Assembly: GCA_016879935.1 (NCBI GenBank)
Contig: JAACJQ010000205.1
Location: 24,919 to 88,918, forward strand
DNA: 64,000 nt
From: Archangiaceae bacterium
GTDB lineage: Bacteria > Myxococcota > Myxococcia > Myxococcales > Myxococcaceae
Direction: 5' to 3'
The notes beneath the pieces were generated by a model. That model did no database searches and was not told the origin of the DNA. It worked only from the letters and a program-made list of their open reading frames with translations. Both the position numbers and the translations under genes were made by a program. Of the stretch, positions 26,260 to 33,006 are shown one piece after another; within the stretch, counting starts at the first letter, position 1, and the number at the start of each line of letters is the position of its first letter.

Positions 26260-27078
26260 ATGAGAACCCGACTGACCGACAGGCTCGTGCTGGGCGAGGG
26301 GCTCGAGGTCAGCCCCATCTGCCTGGGCATGGTGGACGACCCGAAGACGGTGGCCGCGGCGTACGAGGCGGGCATCAACTTCTTCTTCCTCACCGCCGAC
26401 ATGCACTGGCCGCTCTACGCGCCGCTTCGTGAGGGCCTCAAGCGGCTGCTCCAGAAGCGGCAGGTGCGCGATCGCATCGTCGTCTGCGCGACCGCGTACG
26501 TCACCCAGCCCGACTTCTGCGAGATGCCCTTCGAAGAGGTGCTCTCCGAGATTCCCGGCCTGGAGCGCCTCGACGTGCTGGCCATGGGCGGGGTGTACGC
26601 GAACGACTTCGGGCCACGCCTGCCCGTCTACGAGCGGCATCGAGAGCACGGCTTCGTCGGCAATCGCGCGATCGGCGCCAGCTTTCACGATCGGCTCACC
26701 GCGCGCTCGGCCGTGCGGCACCGCCTCGTCGATCTCGCGTTCGTTCGTTTCAACGCCGGCCACCCCGGCGCGAAAGAAGACGTCTTCGCGAAGCTGCCGA
26801 AGCGCCGCCCGCTGATCTTCAACTTCAAGAGCACCGACGGCTGGGTGAACGACGATCGCCTCGACGAGCTGGGGCTCGAAGCCGGCGTGTGGCGGCCGTC
26901 GATCACCGATCACTATCGCTACGCGCTCACCCAGCCTGCGGTCGATGGCGGGCTCGTCGCCTTGTCGTCGACGAAAGAGGTCCGTGCGCTCTCGGACGCC
27001 CTCGCGAAGGGGCCGCTCGACGAGTCGGAGCAGGCCTGGCTCGAGCACCTGGCCCAGACGGATCTCTCGACGCCATGA
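26260..27078 (+). CDS. aldo/keto reductase-like protein lacking the usual catalytic residues
   Basis: 272 residues, cytoplasmic. The opening (LGEGLEVSPICLGMVDDP, then A-A-Y-E-A-G-I-N-F-F) matches the first strands of the aldo/keto reductase barrel. Where the family has F-D-T-A-x-x-Y-G, this protein has FFFLTADMHW, so the catalytic Asp and Tyr are not in place. The T-K of strand 4 reads C-A-T-A-Y, removing the usual Lys. It may bind a different substrate or be a non-catalytic or repurposed barrel. Its stop overlaps the start of the downstream JmjC gene (ATGA), indicating translational coupling. Part of the putative RiPP locus by position. Confidence 0.65.
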   Translation: MRTRLTDRLVLGEGLEVSPICLGMVDDPKTVAAAYEAGINFFFLTADMHWPLYAPLREGLKRLLQKRQVRDRIVVCATAYVTQPDFCEMPFEEVLSEIPGLERLDVLAMGGVYANDFGPRLPVYERHREHGFVGNRAIGASFHDRLTARSAVRHRLVDLAFVRFNAGHPGAKEDVFAKLPKRRPLIFNFKSTDGWVNDDRLDELGLEAGVWRPSITDHYRYALTQPAVDGGLVALSSTKEVRALSDALAKGPLDESEQAWLEHLAQTDLSTP

Positions 27079-28013
27079 GCGGCCCCGGGCTCCAGACACT
27101 GCTCGGGAGATTTCCCGTGAAGCGATTTCTGGCCGAGCACTGGCCGAACACGCTGCTCGTACAGCACGGACCGGTGGAACGCTTCGCCGGGCTCGCTGAC
27201 GCCGCGGAGTTCGAGTCCATCGGTGCGCTCACGTCGTTGGCTGCCGAGAACTGGCTCGTGCAGTCTGCGCGCTTTCCAAACGGGTTCGGCAACGTGGCGG
27301 TGTCGGGTGAGGCCGCGGCGTCGTTCTTTCACGCCGGCTTCACGATCTACGGCGTCGAGCCCGAGCTGCGCTCACCGTCGATTCGGCGCTGGCTCTCGGC
27401 GCTCGAGCGCGAGCTGAGCCTGCCGTCTCCTTTCATTCGAACGAGCGCGTTCCTCTCGAAGCCCGGCCCCGGGGCGCGCATGCACTTCGACTCGCAGGAG
27501 TCGTTCGTGGTGCAGCTGAAGGGGAAGAAGCGCTGGTGGCTCGCGCCGAACCGCGACGTCGACTTTCCAGCCGAGAACTACATCGCTGGCGACCCCGTGC
27601 CGCCGTCACTCGAAGCCCAGCTGCATCGACCGCTCGCCGCGAAGCTGCCGAAGGACGCGACCGAGGTGGTGTTGAAGCCGGGCTCGATCATGTTCGTACC
27701 GCGCGGCACCTGGCACGCGACCGAGACGCTCGAGGAGTCGTGGCATCTCGATCTGATGCTGCCGCTCCCGACATGGGGCGAGCACGTGAGCGGGCTCCTG
27801 GCGCAGCACTTCCTCACGAAGGCGCACTGGCGCGCTCCGATGCTCGACCAGGGCCGCCTGCACGAACATCTGCGTCAGCTGATCACCGAGCTCGACGAGG
27901 CAGCGCCTTCGTCACCCGCGACACCCACGCCGAAGACATCGAGCCGAGCCACGGCTGAGTCAGGTCGAGCCCCTCGGACGAAAAGCGCGACCCGACGGCG
28001 CTCCACGCGCTGA
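27075..28013 (+). CDS. JmjC/cupin-fold oxygenase (Cupin_4, RoxA-like)
   Basis: 312 residues. It resembles the JmjC hydroxylases of the Cupin_4 group (for example YcfD/RoxA, which hydroxylates an Arg of ribosomal protein L16). Iron ligands are H137-x-D139 (GARMHFDSQESF) and probably H214 (RGTWHAT). K151/K152 in LKGKKRWWLAP fits 2-oxoglutarate binding. The start is the ATG overlapping the preceding stop. The last 40 residues are low-complexity (Ser/Thr/Arg-rich). They are encoded antisense to the 3' end of the HopA1-family gene over 131 nt. The substrate is unknown; the neighbouring Lys/Pro-rich peptide is a candidate. Confidence 0.8.
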   Translation: MSGPGLQTLLGRFPVKRFLAEHWPNTLLVQHGPVERFAGLADAAEFESIGALTSLAAENWLVQSARFPNGFGNVAVSGEAAASFFHAGFTIYGVEPELRSPSIRRWLSALERELSLPSPFIRTSAFLSKPGPGARMHFDSQESFVVQLKGKKRWWLAPNRDVDFPAENYIAGDPVPPSLEAQLHRPLAAKLPKDATEVVLKPGSIMFVPRGTWHATETLEESWHLDLMLPLPTWGEHVSGLLAQHFLTKAHWRAPMLDQGRLHEHLRQLITELDEAAPSSPATPTPKTSSRATAESGRAPRTKSATRRRSTR

Positions 28014-28830
28014 GTGACGGCCGCTTCGACCACGCGACGAGCCCTTCGGCGACGAGCCGGCAGCGCTGAGCGCCGAAGCTCTCGTCGCTGCCGAGCGGAG
28101 ACTCCGCGACGCCCAGGCCCGGAGCGACCTGCCACACGAACGGTGGCGTGTGCGGGCGAAGACCCTTGCGGTGACGGAGCACCACCCGCAACACCGGTAC
28201 GATGCCGCGCGGGTCGACGTAGAGGAGCATGGTGTCGCGTCTGCCGAACGAGTCGGGGTCGTTCGCGATCTTTCCGTCGAAACGAGTCTTCGCGAGCGAA
28301 CGATCGTGCAGCAGCGCGTGCAGCATCGTCGGCGCGTGGTGAGGGGTGACGTTCAGGTAGACCTTCAGGTGCGGCCGATCATCCGCGAACCGGCCTGCGC
28401 GGGAGTTGAAGCAGAAGTAGCCCGGCATCGCGGCCTCGCGCGCACACGGCAGCTTCACCGACACGCTGTCACCAGCCACTGCTCCCGAAGGCCGCAGCTG
28501 CGAGGCGTCGCGAAGGAACAAGCGAATGTCGGTGTTGAAGACGAAGAGCCCGCGGGCATTGCGGGACAGCACGCGAAAGTGCGGCATGAACCACGTCGCG
28601 CCGTGCGCGGCCGCCAGCAGCGACGCGATGAACTCGGGCGAGCCTCCGAGCGAATCGGCGAAGCGCCCCTCGGAGCGGCGCCAGTCGATGAAGACGTTCG
28701 CGTAGAGCCAGTCCTCCAACGCCTGTGCGGCCTCGGCCTTCTTCGCCGTCTCGCCATGGGGCAGCACGAGCCCGCGCTTCGTCCAGCGAAGCTTCGCCGC
28801 AACCTCCTCGATGGTTCGCTCGAGCGTCAT
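27883..28830 (-). CDS. HopA1-family protein, putative phospho-Ser/Thr lyase of a RiPP pathway
   Basis: 315 residues from the ATG at 28830, which overlaps the stop of the phosphotransferase gene (ATGA). Conserved HopA1-family features are FVFNTDIRLFL, LKVYLNVTPHHAPTML, the core RRDTMLLYVDPRGI at about 197-210, and TPPFVWQVAPGLGVAESP. SFGAQRCRLVAEGLVAW at about 251-267 completes the set. In thioamitide (TvaD) and class V lanthipeptide (LxmY) pathways, HopA1-like proteins work with an APH-like kinase to turn Ser/Thr into dehydroamino acids. That pairing is reproduced here. The final 47 residues lie beyond the conserved core and overlap the convergent JmjC gene. The biochemical role is inferred. 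Confidence 0.8.
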   Translation of the reverse strand: MTLERTIEEVAAKLRWTKRGLVLPHGETAKKAEAAQALEDWLYANVFIDWRRSEGRFADSLGGSPEFIASLLAAAHGATWFMPHFRVLSRNARGLFVFNTDIRLFLRDASQLRPSGAVAGDSVSVKLPCAREAAMPGYFCFNSRAGRFADDRPHLKVYLNVTPHHAPTMLHALLHDRSLAKTRFDGKIANDPDSFGRRDTMLLYVDPRGIVPVLRVVLRHRKGLRPHTPPFVWQVAPGLGVAESPLGSDESFGAQRCRLVAEGLVAWSKRPSLSAWSAVGSRFSSEGLDLTQPWLGSMSSAWVSRVTKALPRRAR

Positions 28831-29816
28831 GGCGCTCCCAGGAAGTGGCGGGCCCAGAACCGGGGCTGGGTCAGCAGCCCGAGGGCCGAGCGCGTGAGGT
28901 GCAGCTCGGGTTCTCCCCACGCGCCGTCGTGAAAGGTGATCGTGTAGGTACGGCGAAGGAGCGCTTCTCCTGCCCAGGCGATGGCGCGCTCCCGATGGCC
29001 GCTCTGGCCGGGCAGCTCGAGCACCGCCGCCTCGCGAGCCCACGCCGCCATGAACGCGCTCAACCGCGCCCGCAGCTGCGGCAACGTCGTCGCTTCGGAG
29101 CGATCGCGCGGCACCAGGTACGAGCCCAGCTCCTCCGCGATCCACATGCCGAGATCTCGCGCGGGGTCTCCGAGGCCCGCGAGCTCGAGATCGACGAAGC
29201 CGACCCGTCCGCGATGAACGAAGACGTTCGCTTGCCGGAGATCGCCATGGCACAGCGCCGTCATCGTCCGATCGATGGTGAGCAGCGCGGTCAACCGCTT
29301 CTGGGCCGAACGATGCGCCTGCACGGCCCGCCACAACGAGAGCGAGGCAGGCCCCAGCCCTGCGTAGTCTTCCGGCGTCGTCCAGATGAGCCGCTCGATC
29401 AGCTCGCCTGAGACGCGTTGCTTCGAAGGGCTGCCGGAAGCGTGAAAGTGAGCGAGCGCCTTGCCGATTCGCGTGTCGTCGTCGACGGCGATCTGCGGCT
29501 TCACCCGACGTCGCGCATAGGTGGTCGACCCTGCGAGCCACGAGACGAGGAACCGCCCACGCGCCCCCTCCAGCACCACCGGCGTCGAGAACGAGCGCGT
29601 GCCACCGTCGAGGCGACGAAGCAGCGCCTGCTCGCGGGCGCTCCACGGGTCGTCAGCAGTCGCCGCGAACTTGGCGAGCGCCCGCACGCCGAGCCGCCGC
29701 ACCACGAAGGTGAGGTTTCGGCTCGAGGCGATGGCCGCGGTCGCCGACGGGTCGACGAAAAAACCACGCCCCCGGAGCCATCGCTGGACACCCGGGGGCA
29801 CGGTGAAAGACGTCAT
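28827..29816 (-). CDS. aminoglycoside phosphotransferase (APH)-fold kinase, putative RiPP Ser/Thr kinase
   Basis: 329 residues. APH/choline-kinase fold: probable ATP Lys49 (ALAKFAA), Brenner motif H190-G-D-L-R-Q-A-N197, and metal site D209 in FVDLELAGLGDPARD. All key residues are present, so it should be active. The family also includes antibiotic kinases and small-molecule kinases. What points to peptide phosphorylation is position: 16 nt after the PLKS peptide gene and overlapping a HopA1-family gene by 4 nt. The same pair carries out dehydration in thioamitide (TvaC/TvaD) and class V lanthipeptide (LxmK/LxmY) synthesis. Confidence 0.85.
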   Translation of the reverse strand: MTSFTVPPGVQRWLRGRGFFVDPSATAAIASSRNLTFVVRRLGVRALAKFAATADDPWSAREQALLRRLDGGTRSFSTPVVLEGARGRFLVSWLAGSTTYARRRVKPQIAVDDDTRIGKALAHFHASGSPSKQRVSGELIERLIWTTPEDYAGLGPASLSLWRAVQAHRSAQKRLTALLTIDRTMTALCHGDLRQANVFVHRGRVGFVDLELAGLGDPARDLGMWIAEELGSYLVPRDRSEATTLPQLRARLSAFMAAWAREAAVLELPGQSGHRERAIAWAGEALLRRTYTITFHDGAWGEPELHLTRSALGLLTQPRFWARHFLGAP

Positions 29817-29832
29817 CGACTGCGAGCGCCCG

Positions 29833-30180
29833 TTACTCGAGGGGCTGCGGGCGAATCGACTTCAGGGGCGGCGGCTGCGGAGGAATCGACGCGAGGGGCG
29901 CCGAGCGGTTGGGACGAACCGACTTGAGCGGCGCCGGCTGCGGCGGAATCGACTTGAGCGGAGCGGTGCGCGCGGGCGGCTTCGCCGACTTCAGCGGCTG
30001 CGGCGACGACTTCGCGGGCTTCGACGACTTCAGCGGCTTCCAGCCCGGGTTCGCCGACTTCAGCGGCTCAGGGGGCGTGGGCTTCGGCTTCGGCGTCGAC
30101 TTCAGCGGCTTGTTGCTCGCGAGCGGCTTGGTGCTGGCGAACGGGTTGGCACTGGTGAGCGGCTTGTTGATGCGAGGCAT
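29833..30180 (-). CDS. PLKS-repeat peptide, putative multi-core RiPP precursor
   Basis: 115 residues, starting MPRINKPLTSANPF and ending IRPQPLE. It contains ten PLxS units (seven PLKS, two PLAS, one PLTS) plus PFAS and PAKS variants, joined by Pro-rich spacers such as SIPPQP. By my count it has 15 Ser, 5 Thr and 16 Lys, two Glu, one Trp and no Cys, His, Tyr or Asp. There is no signal peptide and no Gly-Gly leader cleavage site. Codon third positions are nearly all G/C on this strand. A GGGGAA element lies about 10 nt before the ATG. It is first in an operon with the APH-fold kinase and HopA1-family gene. Alternatives are a kinase-substrate scaffold or a cell-envelope Pro-rich protein. Confidence 0.75.
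   Translation of the reverse strand: MPRINKPLTSANPFASTKPLASNKPLKSTPKPKPTPPEPLKSANPGWKPLKSSKPAKSSPQPLKSAKPPARTAPLKSIPPQPAPLKSVRPNRSAPLASIPPQPPPLKSIRPQPLE
29836..30165 (-). repeat. degenerate tandem repeat encoding KPLKS/PLxS units
   Basis: The unit AAGCCGCTGAAGTCG (K-P-L-K-S) and close variants recur on the minus strand about every 21-45 nt, with variable Pro-rich spacers. Units near the 3' end alternate with ATTCCGCCGCAGCCG (I-P-P-Q-P). Spacing is irregular, as expected for selected peptide units rather than a simple satellite. Confidence 0.8.
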
Positions 30181-30242
30181 CGTGAGGTTTCCCCGGGGTG
30201 AGAGACGAGACTAAGCGATGTACACCGCAGGCCCGGCCCCTG

Positions 30243-30258
30243 TGCAAGCGGTGCCCCA
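30243..30258 (-). promoter_or_regulatory. candidate sigma-54 promoter of the PLKS peptide operon
   Basis: On the minus strand the sequence TGGGGCACCGCTTGCA has the invariant GG and GC 10 nt apart. It matches TGGCAC-R-N4-TTGCW except at the fourth and fifth positions. It sits in the 98 nt between the divergent peptide and JmjC genes. The predicted start leaves a leader of about 50 nt before the ATG at 30180. Sequence match only. Confidence 0.4.
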
Positions 30259-30278
30259 TTTTTCCTCCGAGGCGTTCG

Positions 30279-31280
30279 ATGCCCCTGCCCCGAGACGTGC
30301 GCACCTGGCTGACCGAGGCGTGGTTTCGCGATGTCCCGGTCGAGCAGATTCTCGCGGCGCTCCCCGCCAACGTTCCGGTGACGGCCGTCAAGGCGTTCCT
30401 CCGCACACTCGAAGCCAGCCCCCATGCCGAAGAGTTCGGCGATCTCGTCAGCCGCATCGCGCGGCTCGAGTGGCAGGGCCGAATCAGGCTGCAGGCCGGG
30501 CGACTCGACCCGACCCGCCGCACGGTTCCGCGGGTTCAGCGCCTCACACCGCGCCAGTTCATCGAGCGGGCCTACGCACCGAACCGGCCGATCGTGCTCA
30601 CCGGCATGATGAACGATTGGAAGGCCCTCCGGCGGTGGACGTGGGCGTTCCTCTCGAAGACGGTGGGTGACGCACCGGTCGAGGTGATGGAGCACCGCGA
30701 GACGACGGACTTCTACGACCTCAACGTGAACCGGCTGAGTGAGCCGACGACCTTGCGCGAGTTCATCTCGTGGATTCAGCGCGTGAAGACGTCGAACGCC
30801 CGCTACATGGTGGCGCGCAACAACGGCCTCGACGCCGAGGCGCTGAAGCCCCTGCGAGGCGACCTGGGCTTCTTCGGTGGCATTCTCGATCGGCGGCGCG
30901 AGGGCTTGAGCTACCTCTGGGTCGGGCCTGCCGGCACGGTGACGCCGCTCCACCACGACACGGCCAACAACCTCTTCTGCCAGGTGCGTGGCCGCAAACG
31001 CTTCATCTTGATCGACCCCGCGAACGCCGAGCTCTTGCGCGACGTACTCAGCTACTACTCGCTCATCGACGCCGAGAACTTCGACGTGCAGCGCTTCCCC
31101 TACCTCGCTCAGGTGGAGCGCCTGACCGTCACCGTCGGCCCCGGCGATGCGCTCTTCCTGCCCGCGGGCTGGTGGCACCACGTACGTGCGCTCTCACCAA
31201 GCCTCTCGGTCTCGATGACGAACTTCACCCGGTTGATCGACACGCACGACGCCTCGTTTCCCCTGCCCGGCAGGCGGTGA
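30279..31280 (+). CDS. JmjC/Cupin_8 oxygenase (FIH-like), putative RiPP hydroxylase
   Basis: 333 residues from the ATG at 30279 (CGAGG 7 nt upstream). About 85 N-terminal residues of unknown fold precede a Cupin_8 JmjC domain (from RLTPRQFIERAYAPNRPIVL). Iron ligands are H225-x-D227 (TPLHHDTANN) and H300 (GWWHHV). Lys240 in VRGRKRFILIDP fits 2-oxoglutarate binding. The family includes the asparaginyl hydroxylase FIH and several peptide hydroxylases. It is divergent from the PLKS peptide operon across 98 nt, so shared control is possible. It is only distantly like the other JmjC protein at 27075, hence a different target residue is likely. Confidence 0.85.
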   Translation: MPLPRDVRTWLTEAWFRDVPVEQILAALPANVPVTAVKAFLRTLEASPHAEEFGDLVSRIARLEWQGRIRLQAGRLDPTRRTVPRVQRLTPRQFIERAYAPNRPIVLTGMMNDWKALRRWTWAFLSKTVGDAPVEVMEHRETTDFYDLNVNRLSEPTTLREFISWIQRVKTSNARYMVARNNGLDAEALKPLRGDLGFFGGILDRRREGLSYLWVGPAGTVTPLHHDTANNLFCQVRGRKRFILIDPANAELLRDVLSYYSLIDAENFDVQRFPYLAQVERLTVTVGPGDALFLPAGWWHHVRALSPSLSVSMTNFTRLIDTHDASFPLPGRR

Positions 31281-31322
31281 CGCTTCTTTGATCACCGCCT
31301 CTGCTCGTGCGACGGTGGCCGG

Positions 31323-33005
31323 GTGATTCGCTCCGCCTTTCAGGACCTGAACCGGCTGCGGCAGATCGCGATCATCGCGGGCAAGTACGGCTTCGCCGAC
31401 CTGTTCGAGCGCAGTGGGCTCAAGAAGATCCTCCCTGACGCGAAGATCGAAGGCGACGCGCAGGCGCAGGCGATGCCCTTCGCGCGACGCTTTCGCATGA
31501 TGCTGGCCGAGCTCGGGCCGACGTTCGTGAAGCTGGGGCAGGTGCTGTCGACGCGTGGCGATCTGCTGCCCGCCGAGTTCATCGAAGAGCTCTCGACCCT
31601 GCAAGACAGGGTGCCGCCCTTCGGCATGGAGGACGTGCGCAAGCAGATGCAGGAGGCCTTCGGTCGCCCCCTCGAGGAGCTGTTCCGCGACTTCGACGAG
31701 ACGCCCATCGCCGCGGCCTCGATGGCGCAGGTGCACAAGGCCACGACCCACGATGGCGTCGGCGTCGTCGTGAAGGTGCAGCGGCCGGGCATCACCGAGC
31801 GCATGCGGGCCGATCTCTCGGTGCTGCACGGCATCGCGCGCGCGCTCGAGGCGGTGATCGAAGAGGTCAGCATCACCTCGCCGACCACCATCATCGAGGA
31901 GTTCGACAAGGCCGTTCACGAAGAGCTCGACTTCTTGAACGAGGCCTCGAACGTGCGGGCCTTCATGCGGGCGCACGAGAACCACCCGACGGTGCGCATT
32001 CCAAAGGTCTACGACGAGCTGTCTGGCCGCACGGTGCTGACGCTCGAGTTCCTCGATGGGCCGAAGCTGTCGAACGCGCAGCTCGACGACGCGGGCAAGA
32101 AGAAGCTCGCGAACATCATTCTCGAAGAGGCGTTCAAGCAGCTCTTCGAAGACGGCCTGTTCCATGGCGACCCGCACCCGGGCAACCTGCTCATTCTCGA
32201 CGGGCCGGTGTTGGCGCTCATCGACTTCGGGCTCGTCGGCCGGGTGACGCACCAGATGCAGGAGGCGTTGATCTCGCTGATCCTCGCGGTCGCGCTGAAA
32301 GACTCGGAGTCGGTGGCCCGCCAGCTCTACCGCCTCGGTACGCCCGAGAGCCGCGCGAACCTGCACACCTTCAAAACCGACATCGACGCGATCTTGAACG
32401 CGTACCTGCCGACGTCGATCAAGGACGTCAACGCGAAGGCGCTGGTGCGCGACCTGCTGAACCTCGCGGTGAAGTACCGCGTCAAGGTGCCGCGCGAGTA
32501 CGCCATTCTCGCGAGAGCCTCGGTCGCCATCGAGGGCATCTTGCGCTCGCTGTACCCCGAGATGCCCATCGGCGAGATCTTCATGCCGTACGCGCGGAAG
32601 ATGATGGCCGAGCGCTACGACCCCTCGCAGCTGCAGGGCAACGCGATGAAGACGTTGCTGCGCCTGCAGAGCGCGGCGAGCGATCTGCCGCTCCAGCTGC
32701 AGCAGATCATGCTCGACCTCGAGTCGGGCAAGTTCACGATCACCCTGAAGGACGATCAGGTCGAGTCGCTCAACAGCAACCTGCGCGCGCTCGCCGTGGT
32801 GGCCTTCGCGGGGCTCTGTGCGTGCGGCTTCATCATCGGCACCTTCCTCGCGTTCGCGCCCAAGCAGTGGGAGATCGCAGGCATTCCCGTGATGGGGCTG
32901 CTCGGCATCGGGGCGACCGTGTTCCTCTTCTCGACCGCGATGGTGCGACAGGTGATCGGCAGCTTCCGCAAGGTGTCGATCAAGCGGTTCCTCGGGAAAC
33001 GCTGA
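31323..33005 (+). CDS. ubiB: UbiB/ABC1 (AarF) family atypical kinase
   Basis: 560 residues from a GTG start. The ABC1-specific K-x-G-Q motif (FVKLGQVLSTRGDLLP), an Ala-rich loop in place of the Gly loop (AAASMAQVHKA), HGDPHPGNLL and IDFGLVGRV are all present. Two C-terminal membrane segments lie near 480-505 and 515-535. UbiB proteins are membrane-bound ATPases that support quinone-pathway enzymes by extracting lipid intermediates. No other quinone gene is nearby, so the gene symbol is by family. It is read from 42 nt after the JmjC gene and could share its transcript. Confidence 0.88.
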   Translation: MIRSAFQDLNRLRQIAIIAGKYGFADLFERSGLKKILPDAKIEGDAQAQAMPFARRFRMMLAELGPTFVKLGQVLSTRGDLLPAEFIEELSTLQDRVPPFGMEDVRKQMQEAFGRPLEELFRDFDETPIAAASMAQVHKATTHDGVGVVVKVQRPGITERMRADLSVLHGIARALEAVIEEVSITSPTTIIEEFDKAVHEELDFLNEASNVRAFMRAHENHPTVRIPKVYDELSGRTVLTLEFLDGPKLSNAQLDDAGKKKLANIILEEAFKQLFEDGLFHGDPHPGNLLILDGPVLALIDFGLVGRVTHQMQEALISLILAVALKDSESVARQLYRLGTPESRANLHTFKTDIDAILNAYLPTSIKDVNAKALVRDLLNLAVKYRVKVPREYAILARASVAIEGILRSLYPEMPIGEIFMPYARKMMAERYDPSQLQGNAMKTLLRLQSAASDLPLQLQQIMLDLESGKFTITLKDDQVESLNSNLRALAVVAFAGLCACGFIIGTFLAFAPKQWEIAGIPVMGLLGIGATVFLFSTAMVRQVIGSFRKVSIKRFLGKR

Positions 33006-33006
33006 G

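Noticed and set aside
29909..30214. Plus-strand Gly-rich DFSG-repeat frame opposite the PLKS peptide
   Set aside because: It is the mirror of the PLKS repeats, has poorer third-position GC and no ribosome-binding site, and does not fit the operon; the minus-strand frame does.
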